Assembly: GCA_030550735.1 (NCBI GenBank)
Contig: JAUQOT010000004.1
Coordinates: forward strand, 1-26,590
From: Patescibacteria group bacterium
GTDB taxonomy: Bacteria > Patescibacteriota > Minisyncoccia > UBA6257 > HR35
Direction of reading: 5' to 3'
Length of the DNA: 26,590 nucleotides
The notes beneath the pieces were generated by a model. It searched no databases, was not told the DNA's origin, and worked only from the letters and a program-made list of their open reading frames with translations. A program made the translations under genes and the position numbers. This document shows positions 15,185 through 24,069 of this stretch, piece by piece (the first letter of the stretch is position 1; each line of letters starts with the position of its first letter).

Positions 15185-15895
15185 ATGGCAGGACATTCTC
15201 ATTGGGCTCAAATAAAAAGAAAAAAATCAGTTTTAGATGTAAAGAAAAGCCAATTAATAAGTAAGCTTATTAATTCTATTATTATTGCTGCTCGTGAGGG
15301 AAACAATCCTGAAACAAATCCTAAATTGAGAAATGCAATTGAAAGAGCTAAAGAATTTAAAGTTCCTTTAGAAAATATAGAAAGAGCGATTTCTAAAGCT
15401 GAAGAAAAAGACTCTAATCTAGAAGAGGCGATTTACGAAGTTTATTTTGACGAAGGAATTTCTCTTTTAATAAAAGCTATTACTGATAATAAAAATAGAA
15501 CCCTTGGAGAAATAAAACATGTGTTAAATAAATATAATTCAAAATTAGCTGAGCCTGGGTCAGTAATTTGGAATTTTAGTGAAAAAGGAGTAATAGAAAT
15601 TAAAATCGAAGACAAAGAAAAAATATTTAATATTTTAGAGTTTGTTGAAGATTTTAATGAAAAAAAATCTTCTTTAGTGTTAATAACTAGTTTAAAAAAC
15701 TTTAACCTACTTAAAGATAAGTTAAAAGAAGAAAACGTAGAGATTATAGGTTCTTCAATAGAATTTTTGCCTTTAAATCCAATAGAAAACATATCTGAAG
15801 ATACTAAAAATAAATTAAAAGCTCTAATAGAAGAACTTCTAGATTTAGAAGACGTCGAAGAGGTTTATACTAATTTAAAAACTCTTGACTTTTAA
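15185..15895 (+). CDS. yebC: YebC/PmpR family protein (TACO1-like)
   Basis: A 236-residue YebC-family protein. The N-terminal signature MAGHSHWAQIKRKKSVLDVKK is followed by the helical segment with NPKLRNAIERAKEFKVP, then alpha/beta domains (about 80-236, with YEVYFDEGISLLIKAITDNKNR). Members have been described as transcriptional regulators (PmpR), and more recently, with mitochondrial TACO1, as factors assisting translation of difficult proline-containing stretches. The start is unambiguous from the signature. It lies 9 nt after RNase P RNA with no Shine-Dalgarno sequence, so it is probably co-transcribed with rnpB. Confidence 0.95.
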   Translation: MAGHSHWAQIKRKKSVLDVKKSQLISKLINSIIIAAREGNNPETNPKLRNAIERAKEFKVPLENIERAISKAEEKDSNLEEAIYEVYFDEGISLLIKAITDNKNRTLGEIKHVLNKYNSKLAEPGSVIWNFSEKGVIEIKIEDKEKIFNILEFVEDFNEKKSSLVLITSLKNFNLLKDKLKEENVEIIGSSIEFLPLNPIENISEDTKNKLKALIEELLDLEDVEEVYTNLKTLDF

Positions 15896-15953
15896 TTAAT
15901 TTAAGTTAAAAATTTTTTAAAAGAATCTGGTCGCAAATTAAGAAAAATTTAAG

Positions 15954-16214
15954 ATGAGAATTGATTTACTTGAAAAAAAGATTTTAGTGTTAATGAATGA
16001 TGAAGAAGAAAGAAAAGAGGAAGAATTATTATTCGAAGAAGAAGAACTAGAAGAGTTAGAAGAGGAAGAAGAGGAAGAAAAGAAAAAAAGAGAAGAAGAT
16101 GAAGAAGATGAAGAAGAGGAAGAAATGTGGGAAGAAGAATTGGGATTAGAGGAAGAAGAGGAAGAGTTGGAATGGCCAGAAGAAGAGGAATATGAAGGAG
16201 AGGAAGAGTTTTAG
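15954..16214 (+). CDS. Extremely Glu-rich small protein
   Basis: An 86-residue frame in which 47 residues are Glu, plus several Asp. A short ordinary N-terminus (MRIDLLEKKILVLMND) precedes an almost continuous acidic tail broken by Leu, Trp and a Lys/Arg cluster near residues 43-47. I recognise no family. The composition suggests a disordered or single-helix polyanion. It lies 58 bp after yebC and is followed by a strong terminator, placing it as the last gene of the rnpB-yebC unit. Purine-rich simple sequence can mimic a coding frame, so reality is moderate; the clean start and stop and the terminator favour a gene. Confidence 0.6.
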   Translation: MRIDLLEKKILVLMNDEEERKEEELLFEEEELEELEEEEEEEKKKREEDEEDEEEEEMWEEELGLEEEEEELEWPEEEEYEGEEEF

Positions 16215-16244
16215 AAAATAAATTTGAATATTTTAACTGCTCTC

Positions 16245-16280
16245 AACCTCGCCTCAATGGCGAGGTTTTTATTTTTTTTG
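16245..16280 (+). terminator. Intrinsic terminator after the Glu-rich gene
   Basis: A perfect 9-bp stem AACCTCGCC/GGCGAGGTT with a 5-nt loop (TCAAT) is followed by TTTATTTTTTTT-type sequence. It closes the rnpB-yebC-Glu-rich transcription unit before tsaE and is the only textbook intrinsic terminator I see in the window. Confidence 0.9.
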
Positions 16281-16304
16281 TTAAAATTTCTATATAACTA
16301 ATTA

Positions 16305-16742
16305 ATGAAGTTTTTAGTCAAAAATAAAAAAGAATTAAAAAAACTTTTCCCAAAAATTATTAAACAAATTAGACAAGGAAACAGAATTTTTCTTTTGATC
16401 GGAGAATTAGGAGCTGGAAAAACGACTTTTGTTAAAAAATTTGCTAAATATTTAGGAATAAAAGAATTAATTTCAAGCCCAACGTTTGTTTTGTGGCAAA
16501 AATATATGATTAAAAATAAAGAAAAAGGAAAATTTTTAAATCACTTAGATTTATACCGAATTAAAGATATTAAGGATATTTTAAAAATAGGTTTAAGAAA
16601 AGAATTGAAAAGCAAAAATGATATTTTTTTTGTGGAATGGGGAGAAAAATTAGAAAATTATCTTAAAAAATCTAAATTGAAATACAAAAAAATCTTTATT
16701 AATAAAATTAACAAAAACTCAAGACTTATTGAAATAATATGA
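16305..16742 (+). CDS. tsaE: tRNA threonylcarbamoyladenosine biosynthesis ATPase TsaE
   Basis: The ATPase partner of TsaB/TsaD in making t6A37 on ANN-decoding tRNAs. In 145 residues it shows Walker A GELGAGKTT near residue 38, the family motif SSPTFVL, the conserved HLDLYRI and FVEWGE near the end of the core. The C-terminus is Lys-rich. TATAAC at 16293-16298 lies 6 nt before the ATG, suggesting a leaderless mRNA beginning the long operon that follows. The gene ends with an ATGA overlap with polA. Confidence 0.93.
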   Translation: MKFLVKNKKELKKLFPKIIKQIRQGNRIFLLIGELGAGKTTFVKKFAKYLGIKELISSPTFVLWQKYMIKNKEKGKFLNHLDLYRIKDIKDILKIGLRKELKSKNDIFFVEWGEKLENYLKKSKLKYKKIFINKINKNSRLIEII

Positions 16743-19264
16743 AAGTAATTTTAATAGACGCTAATGCTTTAATTTATAGAGTTTATCATGCTTTGCCTTA
16801 TTTTGTTGATCATTTAGGAAGACCAACGAACGCTTTATACGGTTTAAGCAATATTCTTTTGAAACTTCTCGAAATTTATAAACCAGATTATATTTTTGCT
16901 ATTTATGATCGCCCCGAACCAACCTTTAGACATCAAGTTTTTAAAGAATATAAAAAACAAAGACCTCCAATAAAAGATGATTTAAAAATTCAAATCGGTC
17001 TTTCAAAAAAAATTTTTAATGGTTTCAATATTCCCATTTTAGAAAAATCCGGTTATGAAGCGGATGATATTATTGCTACTTTAAAAGAAAAATTTAAACA
17101 AATCGCTGAAGAAATAATCATTTTAACCGGCGATCTAGATACTCTTCAATTAGTTGATAAAAAAACAAAAGTTATGACAATGAAAAAGGGGATTTCCGAT
17201 CTTCAGGTTTATGATGAAGAAACTGTTTATCAAAAGTTTAGCATTTATCCTGAACAAATCCCCGATTTTAAAGCATTAATTGGAGATAAATCAGATAATA
17301 TTCCAGGATTAAAAGGTGTTGGAGAGAAAACAGCCTCTCATCTTTTACAAAAATTTAAAACCGTCGAAAAACTTATTGAATCAGCAGAAGAAGGAAAATT
17401 AGATCCTAGTTTAAGAAGATTGATTTTAGACAACAAAGACAATCTTTTATTCTTTAAAAATTTATTAACCCTCGACAAAAATGTACCAATCGAAATTAAT
17501 CTTGATGATTTTCGATATAAATTTTATAGAATAGACGATCTTATTAATGTTTTTAAAGAATTTTCTTTTAAAAGTTTAATTGAGAGAATAGAGAAAAAAT
17601 CTAGGGAAAATATGGGTCTTTTTAGTAAAAGTTCTTCTGAATTAAAAGAAGAGATAGAAGAAATTAAAGGGAATATTAAAAATCTTAAATCACCATTTTA
17701 TTTAAACTTAAAAGATAATAAAATAGAGGTTTATGATAAAAATTTGCAAATTTTTGAATTAAATGATTTGAAAAATCTACTTAAATTACCTCACGAAAAA
17801 ATAGTTTATGATTTTAAAAATTTATTAAAAGCGGTTCTCAAAGACGATTTTTATTTTGATAAATCTATAGATCTTTCAAAAATTTTTGATTTAAAATTAG
17901 TTTTTTGGTTATTAAACCCTGATAGAACAATTTCTAGTCTAGAAGACATTCTTTTATCTTTTGATCAAAAAAATAATTTTTATGAAAATATTTTAGAATC
18001 AGCCGAGATTTTAAAAAAGAAACTTTTTGAAGAAGAGTTAGATCGAATTTATTATGAAATGGAAATCAAAATTTCTCCAATTTTAGCAAGAATGGAACTT
18101 CGAGGAATTAAAATTGATTTTCGGGGACTTAACGAATTTAAAATTTTTCTTCAGAAAAAAATAGAAGAAAATCTTCAAGAAATTTATCAATTAGCCGAAA
18201 CAAAATTTAATCCTAATTCCCCTCTTGATTTAAATGAAATTTTATTTAAAAAACTTAAAATTTCACCCAAAGGTTTAAAAAAAACAAAAACAGGTCTTTT
18301 TTCAACCCAAGAATCAGAACTTTTAAAAATCAAAAATAGCCACCCGATAATAGAAAAAATTTTGATTTATCGAGAACTTTTTAAACTTTATAGTACTTAT
18401 ACTAAAAATTTTCTTAAATTGATAAATCATCAAGATAACAAAATTTATACCTCTTTTAGTCAAACTACCGCTTCTACGGGAAGAATAATATCTGAAAAAC
18501 CAAATCTTCAAAATTTACCTCTTAAAGGTGAGCTAGCCAAAGAATTTAGAAAAATTTTTATTCCAGAAGAAGGTTTTGTTTTTATTAGTGCTGATTATTC
18601 TCAAATCGAACTAAGAATTTTAGCTCATCTTTCGGGTGATTTAAATTTAATTACTGCTCTTAAAGAAGGATTAGACATTCATAGCGAAGTTGCAAAATAT
18701 GTTTTTAATGAGATTAATGAAGAAACAAGAAGAAAAGCAAAAATTATTAATTTTGGAATTGTTTATGGAATAACAGCTAAAGGTTTAAGCGAAAGACTCG
18801 GAGTTAGTTTAGGAGAAGCCAGAAGGTTAATTGAGAGATTCTTTAAGTTTTATCCGGAGGTAAAAAATTATCAAGAAAAAGTTATTAATTTTGCAAAAAA
18901 GAATTTTTATGTTGAAACTTTATTCGGAAGAAAAAGGTTTTTACCCGAAATCGAAGTTTTATCTTACAGAGAAAAAAGCGAAGCTGAAAGAATAGCTATT
19001 AATTTTCCTATCCAAGGATTGGGAGCTGATATTATTAAAAAAGCAATGATTAAAATAGAAGAAGAGATTTTAAAGAAAAATTGGGAAAATAAAGTTTTTT
19101 TTGTTTTACAAATTCACGATGAACTTATTTTTGAGGTAAGCGAAGAGATAAAAGATAAATTTAAGGTTATAATAAAAGAAATAATGGAAAATGTCATCAA
19201 TCTTGATGTTCCTCTTAAAGTAAATATAAGTGAAGGTAAAAATTTGGGTGAATTGTTAAAATGA
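16739..19264 (+). CDS. polA: DNA polymerase I
   Basis: A repair and Okazaki-fragment polymerase, 841 residues. The 5'-3' exonuclease domain (about 1-290) has IDANALIYR, YEADDIIATL, TGDLDTLQLV and GDKSDNIPGLKGVGEKTA. The middle region (about 295-430) occupies the place of the 3'-5' proofreading exonuclease but lacks its DxE motif (YLNLKDN stands where FDTE would be), so proofreading is probably lost. The polymerase (about 445-841) has motif A DYSQIELRI near residue 617, the O-helix RRKAKIINFGIVYG and motif C IHDELIFEV near 791. It overlaps tsaE and the kinase gene by 4 bp each. Confidence 0.96.
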   Translation: MKVILIDANALIYRVYHALPYFVDHLGRPTNALYGLSNILLKLLEIYKPDYIFAIYDRPEPTFRHQVFKEYKKQRPPIKDDLKIQIGLSKKIFNGFNIPILEKSGYEADDIIATLKEKFKQIAEEIIILTGDLDTLQLVDKKTKVMTMKKGISDLQVYDEETVYQKFSIYPEQIPDFKALIGDKSDNIPGLKGVGEKTASHLLQKFKTVEKLIESAEEGKLDPSLRRLILDNKDNLLFFKNLLTLDKNVPIEINLDDFRYKFYRIDDLINVFKEFSFKSLIERIEKKSRENMGLFSKSSSELKEEIEEIKGNIKNLKSPFYLNLKDNKIEVYDKNLQIFELNDLKNLLKLPHEKIVYDFKNLLKAVLKDDFYFDKSIDLSKIFDLKLVFWLLNPDRTISSLEDILLSFDQKNNFYENILESAEILKKKLFEEELDRIYYEMEIKISPILARMELRGIKIDFRGLNEFKIFLQKKIEENLQEIYQLAETKFNPNSPLDLNEILFKKLKISPKGLKKTKTGLFSTQESELLKIKNSHPIIEKILIYRELFKLYSTYTKNFLKLINHQDNKIYTSFSQTTASTGRIISEKPNLQNLPLKGELAKEFRKIFIPEEGFVFISADYSQIELRILAHLSGDLNLITALKEGLDIHSEVAKYVFNEINEETRRKAKIINFGIVYGITAKGLSERLGVSLGEARRLIERFFKFYPEVKNYQEKVINFAKKNFYVETLFGRKRFLPEIEVLSYREKSEAERIAINFPIQGLGADIIKKAMIKIEEEILKKNWENKVFFVLQIHDELIFEVSEEIKDKFKVIIKEIMENVINLDVPLKVNISEGKNLGELLK

Positions 19265-20550
19265 ATTTTAAGCTGATTATTGAAAATCTTAAAAAATATT
19301 TAGAAATTATTTTGGCTGGCTTAATTTTATTTATCAGCGTTATATCTCTTTTTGTTGGTGATTTTAATTTGCTTAAAATTCTTGTTACTTTGATTATTCT
19401 TCTTTCTCTTAATCTCTTAGGGGTTTTATTTTATTTAAAACAAAAAAAACCTAAAGAGATTAAATTAGATATTTGGCAAAAGATTTTTGAGATTTTGGAA
19501 AATTTTCAAGAAGGTGTCGTTATTTATAACAGTGAAATGAAAATAATTTATGCCAACAAGAAATTTTTTGAAATTGTAAAGCTTGATAAAGAGAAAATCA
19601 TTGGCCAAACAGTTGGACAGTGGATGATTAATAATGAAGTTTATAAAACTTTAGGTAATATTTTTTTTCCTTTTATTGAGGGAGAAGAGGTAAAAATCAT
19701 TTCTGAAAAACCATTAGAAACAATTAGTGTTAAGTTTTCTCAACCAGAAGAAAAATATTTTTTAATCAGTTTTTCAAAAATTAATCTTGAAAAAGAAGAT
19801 TTGAAAATAAGATTAATTATTGATCGAACAAACGATGTTATTGAAAGTCAAAAAAAATTGGAATTTATTCAATTGATAAGTCACAATCTCTTAACACCTC
19901 TTTCAGAAACAAGATGGCTTCTAGAGTCGCTTGATTTTGAAACCCTCCAAGAAGAAACACGTAAAATAATTGAGGATGCTCTTTATATTATCCGTTCAAC
20001 AATTATTTTTTCTCAAAGTACTTTAACTTTTGTTAAATCAGAGCAAGCTGAAATTAAACTGAACATAAGCGAAATTAAATTCGACGAACTTATAAATAAA
20101 GTTTTGACTTTCCTTAAAAGAAAAATTTTAGAGAAATCTCTTGAAGTCAAAATCGAGATTTATGAAAAAGCAAATCAAATTTTAGGAGACGAAAATCTTC
20201 TATTTTTAGTGTTTTCTATTATTATTGAAAATGCCATTGTTTACAATAAAAGCAACGGTTCTATTTTTATTAAAGCTCAAAAAGAAAACCGACCATATGT
20301 TTTAATTGAAATTCAAGATACTGGTATAGGAATGAGTTCAACCGATTTAGAAAATATATTTAAAAAGTATTATCGAGGAGAAAAAGCTAAAGAATATAAT
20401 ATTCAAGGTTTTGGTATTGGTCTTTATTTAGCTAAAAAAATAATTGAAAAACATGGGGGTAAAATAAATATCGAGTCAAAAGAAAATTTAGGAACAAAAG
20501 TAACAATAGAGCTTCCCTTGGATAAATCTTTAATCCCTGATATAATTTAA
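19261..20550 (+). CDS. Membrane sensor histidine kinase with PAS domain
   Basis: A 429-residue sensor kinase. Two membrane helices lie at about 14-32 and 38-59, a PAS-like domain at about 68-185 (GVVIYNSEMKIIYANKKF), the phosphoacceptor helix at about 195-260 and an ATP-binding domain at about 290-425. The H box is LISHNLLTPLSETRW with H208. An Asn follows the His where most HisKA proteins have Glu or Asp. The N box (IIIENAIVYN), DTGIGM and GFGIGLYLAKKIIEKHGG are intact. No response regulator adjoins it, so it is an orphan between polA (4-bp overlap) and gltX; its partner and signal cannot be named. Confidence 0.9.
   Translation: MNFKLIIENLKKYLEIILAGLILFISVISLFVGDFNLLKILVTLIILLSLNLLGVLFYLKQKKPKEIKLDIWQKIFEILENFQEGVVIYNSEMKIIYANKKFFEIVKLDKEKIIGQTVGQWMINNEVYKTLGNIFFPFIEGEEVKIISEKPLETISVKFSQPEEKYFLISFSKINLEKEDLKIRLIIDRTNDVIESQKKLEFIQLISHNLLTPLSETRWLLESLDFETLQEETRKIIEDALYIIRSTIIFSQSTLTFVKSEQAEIKLNISEIKFDELINKVLTFLKRKILEKSLEVKIEIYEKANQILGDENLLFLVFSIIIENAIVYNKSNGSIFIKAQKENRPYVLIEIQDTGIGMSSTDLENIFKKYYRGEKAKEYNIQGFGIGLYLAKKIIEKHGGKINIESKENLGTKVTIELPLDKSLIPDII
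20518..20546 (+). promoter_or_regulatory. Possible internal promoter for gltX
   Basis: TTGGAT at 20518-20523 and TATAAT at 20541-20546 are separated by 17 nt, within the end of the histidine kinase gene. Initiation about 7 nt downstream would give a roughly 9-nt leader before the gltX ATG. The -35 match is weak. Confidence 0.35.
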
Positions 20551-20562
20551 AAAATAAATCTA

Positions 20563-22014
20563 ATGATAAAACCTCGAGTAAGGTTTGCTCCTTCGCCAAC
20601 AGGAAAACTTCATCTTGGAAGTGCTCGGACGGCCCTTTTTAATTTTCTTTTTGCTAAATCTCAAAAAGGAACGTTTATTTTAAGAATTGAAGATACTGAT
20701 AAAGAAAGATCGTTAAAAGAATATGAGGAAGATATAATAAGTAGTTTAAATTGGTTAGGGTTATATCCTGATGAAGAAATTGTAAGACAAAGCGAAAGAC
20801 TTGATCTATATGAAAGGGTTGTTAAACATTTAATAAACAAAGGTTACGCTTATTATTGTTTTTGTTCTAAAGAAGAATTAGAAGCCAAGAGACAAGAGCA
20901 ATTAACCCGAGGTGAACCACCAAGGTATTCAGGCAAATGTCTTCAGCTTTCACCTCAAGAAGTAAACAAAAAATTAGATAGCGGCGAAAAATATGTTATT
21001 AGATTAAAGGTTCCCAATAAAGTTATTTTCTATAAAGATTTTCTCCGCGGAGAAATTCCTTACGACTTTCGCCTTTTAGGTGATTTTGTTATTGCTAAAA
21101 ATGAAAGAGAACCACTTTATCTCTTAGCTACCCCAGTTGATGATCATTATCAAGGAATTACTCATGTAATTAGAGGGGAGGATCATTTACCTAATACCCC
21201 TAAACAAATTCTTATTTATAAATACATGGAATGGGATATTCCTGTTTTTGTTCATTTACCTCTTATTTTGGGTCCTGATCGAACTAAGCTTTCTAAAAGG
21301 CATGGAGCCAAAAGTATAAGTGAGTATCGCGAAGAAGGTTTTTTACCGGAGGCTCTTTTAAATTTTCTTGTTCTTCTTGGTTGGCATCCTGAAGGTGATA
21401 GAGAAATTATTAGTTTGGATGAGATGATAAAAGAATTTAAGTTAGAAAAGCTAAATAAAAACCCAGCTGTGTTTAATCTTGGAAAATTGATTTACTTTAA
21501 CAGATATTATCTTAAAAAAAAGACAACTAAAGAAATTTTAGAACTTCTTGATTTCTCTTCTTATGGTAATTGGCAAGGTGATAACTTTAAGGCTTTAAAC
21601 GGAAATATTTATTCTCTAGAGAAAATTTTTAAAATTATTGAAATGGGAAAAGAAAGAGCAAGTGTTATTCCCGAAATCCTTTCCTCGGTTGATTTCTTTT
21701 TTAAATCCTTTGATTACCCCAAAGAACTTCTTGTTTGGAAAAATTCAAGCTTTGTCGAAATTGAAAACAATCTTCAAAAAATAAAAGAAATATTTTATAA
21801 AATAAAAGAAGAAGAATTCGTTGCTCCCAAAATTAAAGAGATTCTAGATAAAATTTCTGAAAATAATAAAGGGTCATATTTTTGGCCGTTAAGGGTTGCT
21901 CTTTCGGGTAAAGAAGCATCACCGCCGCCTTTCGAAATTGCCGAAGTTTTAGGAAAAGAAAAAACCCTAGAATTAATAAACGAAGCAATTAAAAAATTAA
22001 AATCATTCCAATGA
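20563..22014 (+). CDS. gltX: Glutamyl-tRNA synthetase
   Basis: A class I synthetase charging tRNA-Glu, 483 residues. The N-terminal RFAPSPTGKLHLGSARTALFN contains the HIGH-type signature (HLGS), and KLSKRHG is the KMSKS loop near residue 244. A zinc-binding pattern CFC...YSGKC lies around residues 100-126. The C-terminal helical anticodon-binding region runs to the end. Whether it also mischarges tRNA-Gln, as in bacteria using the amidotransferase route, cannot be decided from sequence by eye. The gene overlaps the next small ORF by 4 bp (ATGA). Confidence 0.96.
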   Translation: MIKPRVRFAPSPTGKLHLGSARTALFNFLFAKSQKGTFILRIEDTDKERSLKEYEEDIISSLNWLGLYPDEEIVRQSERLDLYERVVKHLINKGYAYYCFCSKEELEAKRQEQLTRGEPPRYSGKCLQLSPQEVNKKLDSGEKYVIRLKVPNKVIFYKDFLRGEIPYDFRLLGDFVIAKNEREPLYLLATPVDDHYQGITHVIRGEDHLPNTPKQILIYKYMEWDIPVFVHLPLILGPDRTKLSKRHGAKSISEYREEGFLPEALLNFLVLLGWHPEGDREIISLDEMIKEFKLEKLNKNPAVFNLGKLIYFNRYYLKKKTTKEILELLDFSSYGNWQGDNFKALNGNIYSLEKIFKIIEMGKERASVIPEILSSVDFFFKSFDYPKELLVWKNSSFVEIENNLQKIKEIFYKIKEEEFVAPKIKEILDKISENNKGSYFWPLRVALSGKEASPPPFEIAEVLGKEKTLELINEAIKKLKSFQ

Positions 22015-22250
22015 AAATTATGTTTTATTTTCTTCTATTTCTTTTGTTTTTTTCTTTTATTCCAGAAAAAGATTTAATTAGATTTAAAAGATTTATAGAT
22101 TCTTTTGGTTTTTTTGAGGTTTTTAAAAAAGGTTTTCTCTCGTTTGTAAATTTTTTTAATCAATTAACAGGATTTGATTTTTTAAAGTTTACTTCAAATA
22201 TTTTTTATTCTCTTCAATTTTATTTAAAGAAATTTCAATTCTTTAAATAA
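22011..22250 (+). CDS. Phe-rich small protein with N-terminal hydrophobic segment
   Basis: A 79-residue frame I do not recognise. Residues about 4-17 (MFYFLLFLLFFSFI) form a hydrophobic segment, either a signal anchor or signal peptide. The rest is rich in Phe and Lys with amphipathic character (FKRFIDSFGFFEVFKKGF). It starts in an ATGA overlap with gltX and ends 1 nt before glmS, so it is embedded in the operon with no free space, which favours a real gene. The membrane is its likely location. No function is proposed. Confidence 0.6.
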   Translation: MKIMFYFLLFLLFFSFIPEKDLIRFKRFIDSFGFFEVFKKGFLSFVNFFNQLTGFDFLKFTSNIFYSLQFYLKKFQFFK

Positions 22251-22251
22251 A

Positions 22252-24069
22252 ATGTGCGGAATAATAGGATATGTAGGGAAAGAAAGAGCTGTTCCGATTA
22301 TTTTAAATGGTTTAGAAAAATTAGAATACCGAGGTTACGATTCTTGCGGTATTTTGATAATTAGTGATAAAAAAAGTTTTATTTTTAAAAAAGTCGGTAA
22401 AGTTAAGGAATTAGCCGAAGAGATAAAAGATAAAAAAATAGATGGCAATTTAGGTGTTGGGCACACTCGTTGGGCAACTCACGGCGGGGTGGACGAAAAA
22501 AATACGCATCCGCATTTTGATTGTGAGAACAAAATTTTTGTTGTTCATAATGGAATCATCGAAAATTTTTTTGAATTAAAGAAGGATTTAGAAAATAAAA
22601 ACCATAAATTTAATTCAGATACTGATACCGAAGTTCTAGCCCATTTAATTGAGGAATATTTGAAAGAAATGCAATTTAAGGAGGCTGTTTTAAAAGCTTT
22701 AAAACAGATTAAAGGGACTTATGCTTTTTTAATTGGGAGTTTAGAAAAACCAAATTTTCTTATTGGTGCAAGAAAATCAAGTCCTTTAATTTTAGGTCTA
22801 GGAGAAAATGAAATATTTTTAGCCTCCGATCCTACACCTCTTCTTAAGTATACAAACAAGTTTATTTTTTTAGACGATTATGATGTGGTTTTTATTGAAG
22901 ATGGAGAATTTGAAATTTATTCTTTACTATTGAATAAAACTAAAGAACCAAAAATTGAAGAAATAAATTGGAACGTAACAGAAGTTTCAACAAGCGATTA
23001 TGAACATTATATGCTTAAGGAAATAAAGGAAGAACCTAGGGCAATTTTACAGACCGTTGCACCTCGTGTTAATTTTTTAAAGAAAGAAATTGAATTTGAA
23101 GAATTAGAAAAAAGTAAAGATAAACTTAAAAAAATAGAAAAGGTTGTTTTCGTTGGTTGTGGAACAGCTTACTATGCTGGTTTATATGGTAAATATCTTT
23201 TTGAGGATATTTTAAATTTACAAGTTGACGCAGAAATTTCTTCTGAATTGAGATACAGAAATTACCCCTTTAATTCAAAAACTCTTTTAATTGTTATTTC
23301 TCAATCAGGAGAAACAATTGATACTATTGAAGCTCTTAAGAAAGCAAAAGAGAAAAAAGTTTTTAGTTTAGGAATAATTAATGTTCCTGGTTCAAGCTTA
23401 ACAAGATTAGTTGATGTTAACCTTTTGACTTTTGCTGGTCCTGAGCTTGCCGTAGCTTCAACCAAAGCTCTTTTAGCTCAAATGACAGTTATTGTCCTTT
23501 TGGCTCTTTATTTAGCTAAGAACAAAAAAACCGCTTTACCTATAGAAAAGATTATTTATGAATTTAAAGATTTACCTTTAAAAATTGAAGAAATTTTAAG
23601 ACGAGAAAACGAAATTGAAAAAATAGCTGAAAAAATTAAAAAATTTAATAATTTTTATTTCTTGGGCCGCAAATTTGAATATGTAACCGCTCTTGAAGGT
23701 GCTTTAAAACTTAAAGAAATAGCTTATCTTCATGCTGAAGCTTATCCTGCAGGTGAAATGAAACACGGACCCATAGCTTTGGTTGATGAAAATTTTGCTA
23801 CTATTTTCATAAATCCTTATAACAGTCTTTTCGAAAAGACAAAGTCAAACCTTGAGGAAATAAAAGCAAGAAAAGGAAATGTTATTTTAATTAGTGATAA
23901 AGAAGAAAATGATGTTTTTGCTTTTTTTAAAATCCCAACTACGATAGAAATATTTTACCCATTTTTAACTATCCCTGTGCTTCATCTTCTAGCTTATTTT
24001 ACAGCTAAAAAACTTGGAAGGGAGATTGATAGGCCGAGAAATTTAGCAAAATCAGTTACCGTAGAATGA
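22252..24069 (+). CDS. glmS: Glucosamine-6-phosphate synthase (isomerizing)
   Basis: Makes glucosamine-6-phosphate from fructose-6-phosphate and glutamine, the first committed step to UDP-GlcNAc for wall synthesis. In 605 residues it has an N-terminal glutaminase domain starting MCGIIGYVG (Cys2 nucleophile after Met removal), with HTRWATHG and HNGIIENF. Two sugar isomerase (SIS) domains follow, at about 285-420 (GTAYYAG, SQSGET) and about 455-590 (AEAYPAGEMKHGPIAL). The ending DRPRNLAKSVTVE is typical. No glmS ribozyme is present upstream; the preceding ORF ends 1 nt before the ATG. It overlaps yvcK by 4 bp. Confidence 0.97.
   Translation: MCGIIGYVGKERAVPIILNGLEKLEYRGYDSCGILIISDKKSFIFKKVGKVKELAEEIKDKKIDGNLGVGHTRWATHGGVDEKNTHPHFDCENKIFVVHNGIIENFFELKKDLENKNHKFNSDTDTEVLAHLIEEYLKEMQFKEAVLKALKQIKGTYAFLIGSLEKPNFLIGARKSSPLILGLGENEIFLASDPTPLLKYTNKFIFLDDYDVVFIEDGEFEIYSLLLNKTKEPKIEEINWNVTEVSTSDYEHYMLKEIKEEPRAILQTVAPRVNFLKKEIEFEELEKSKDKLKKIEKVVFVGCGTAYYAGLYGKYLFEDILNLQVDAEISSELRYRNYPFNSKTLLIVISQSGETIDTIEALKKAKEKKVFSLGIINVPGSSLTRLVDVNLLTFAGPELAVASTKALLAQMTVIVLLALYLAKNKKTALPIEKIIYEFKDLPLKIEEILRRENEIEKIAEKIKKFNNFYFLGRKFEYVTALEGALKLKEIAYLHAEAYPAGEMKHGPIALVDENFATIFINPYNSLFEKTKSNLEEIKARKGNVILISDKEENDVFAFFKIPTTIEIFYPFLTIPVLHLLAYFTAKKLGREIDRPRNLAKSVTVE

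Noticed and set aside
15442..15792. Minus-strand open frame of 116 codons inside yebC
   Set aside because: It is antisense to a conserved gene with clear signature motifs; its composition is that of a reverse-frame shadow.
18323..18511. Minus-strand open frame inside polA
   Set aside because: Antisense to the polymerase domain, short and without family features.
22200..22251. glmS ribozyme upstream of glmS
   Set aside because: The preceding ORF ends 1 nt before glmS and no ribozyme core is visible.
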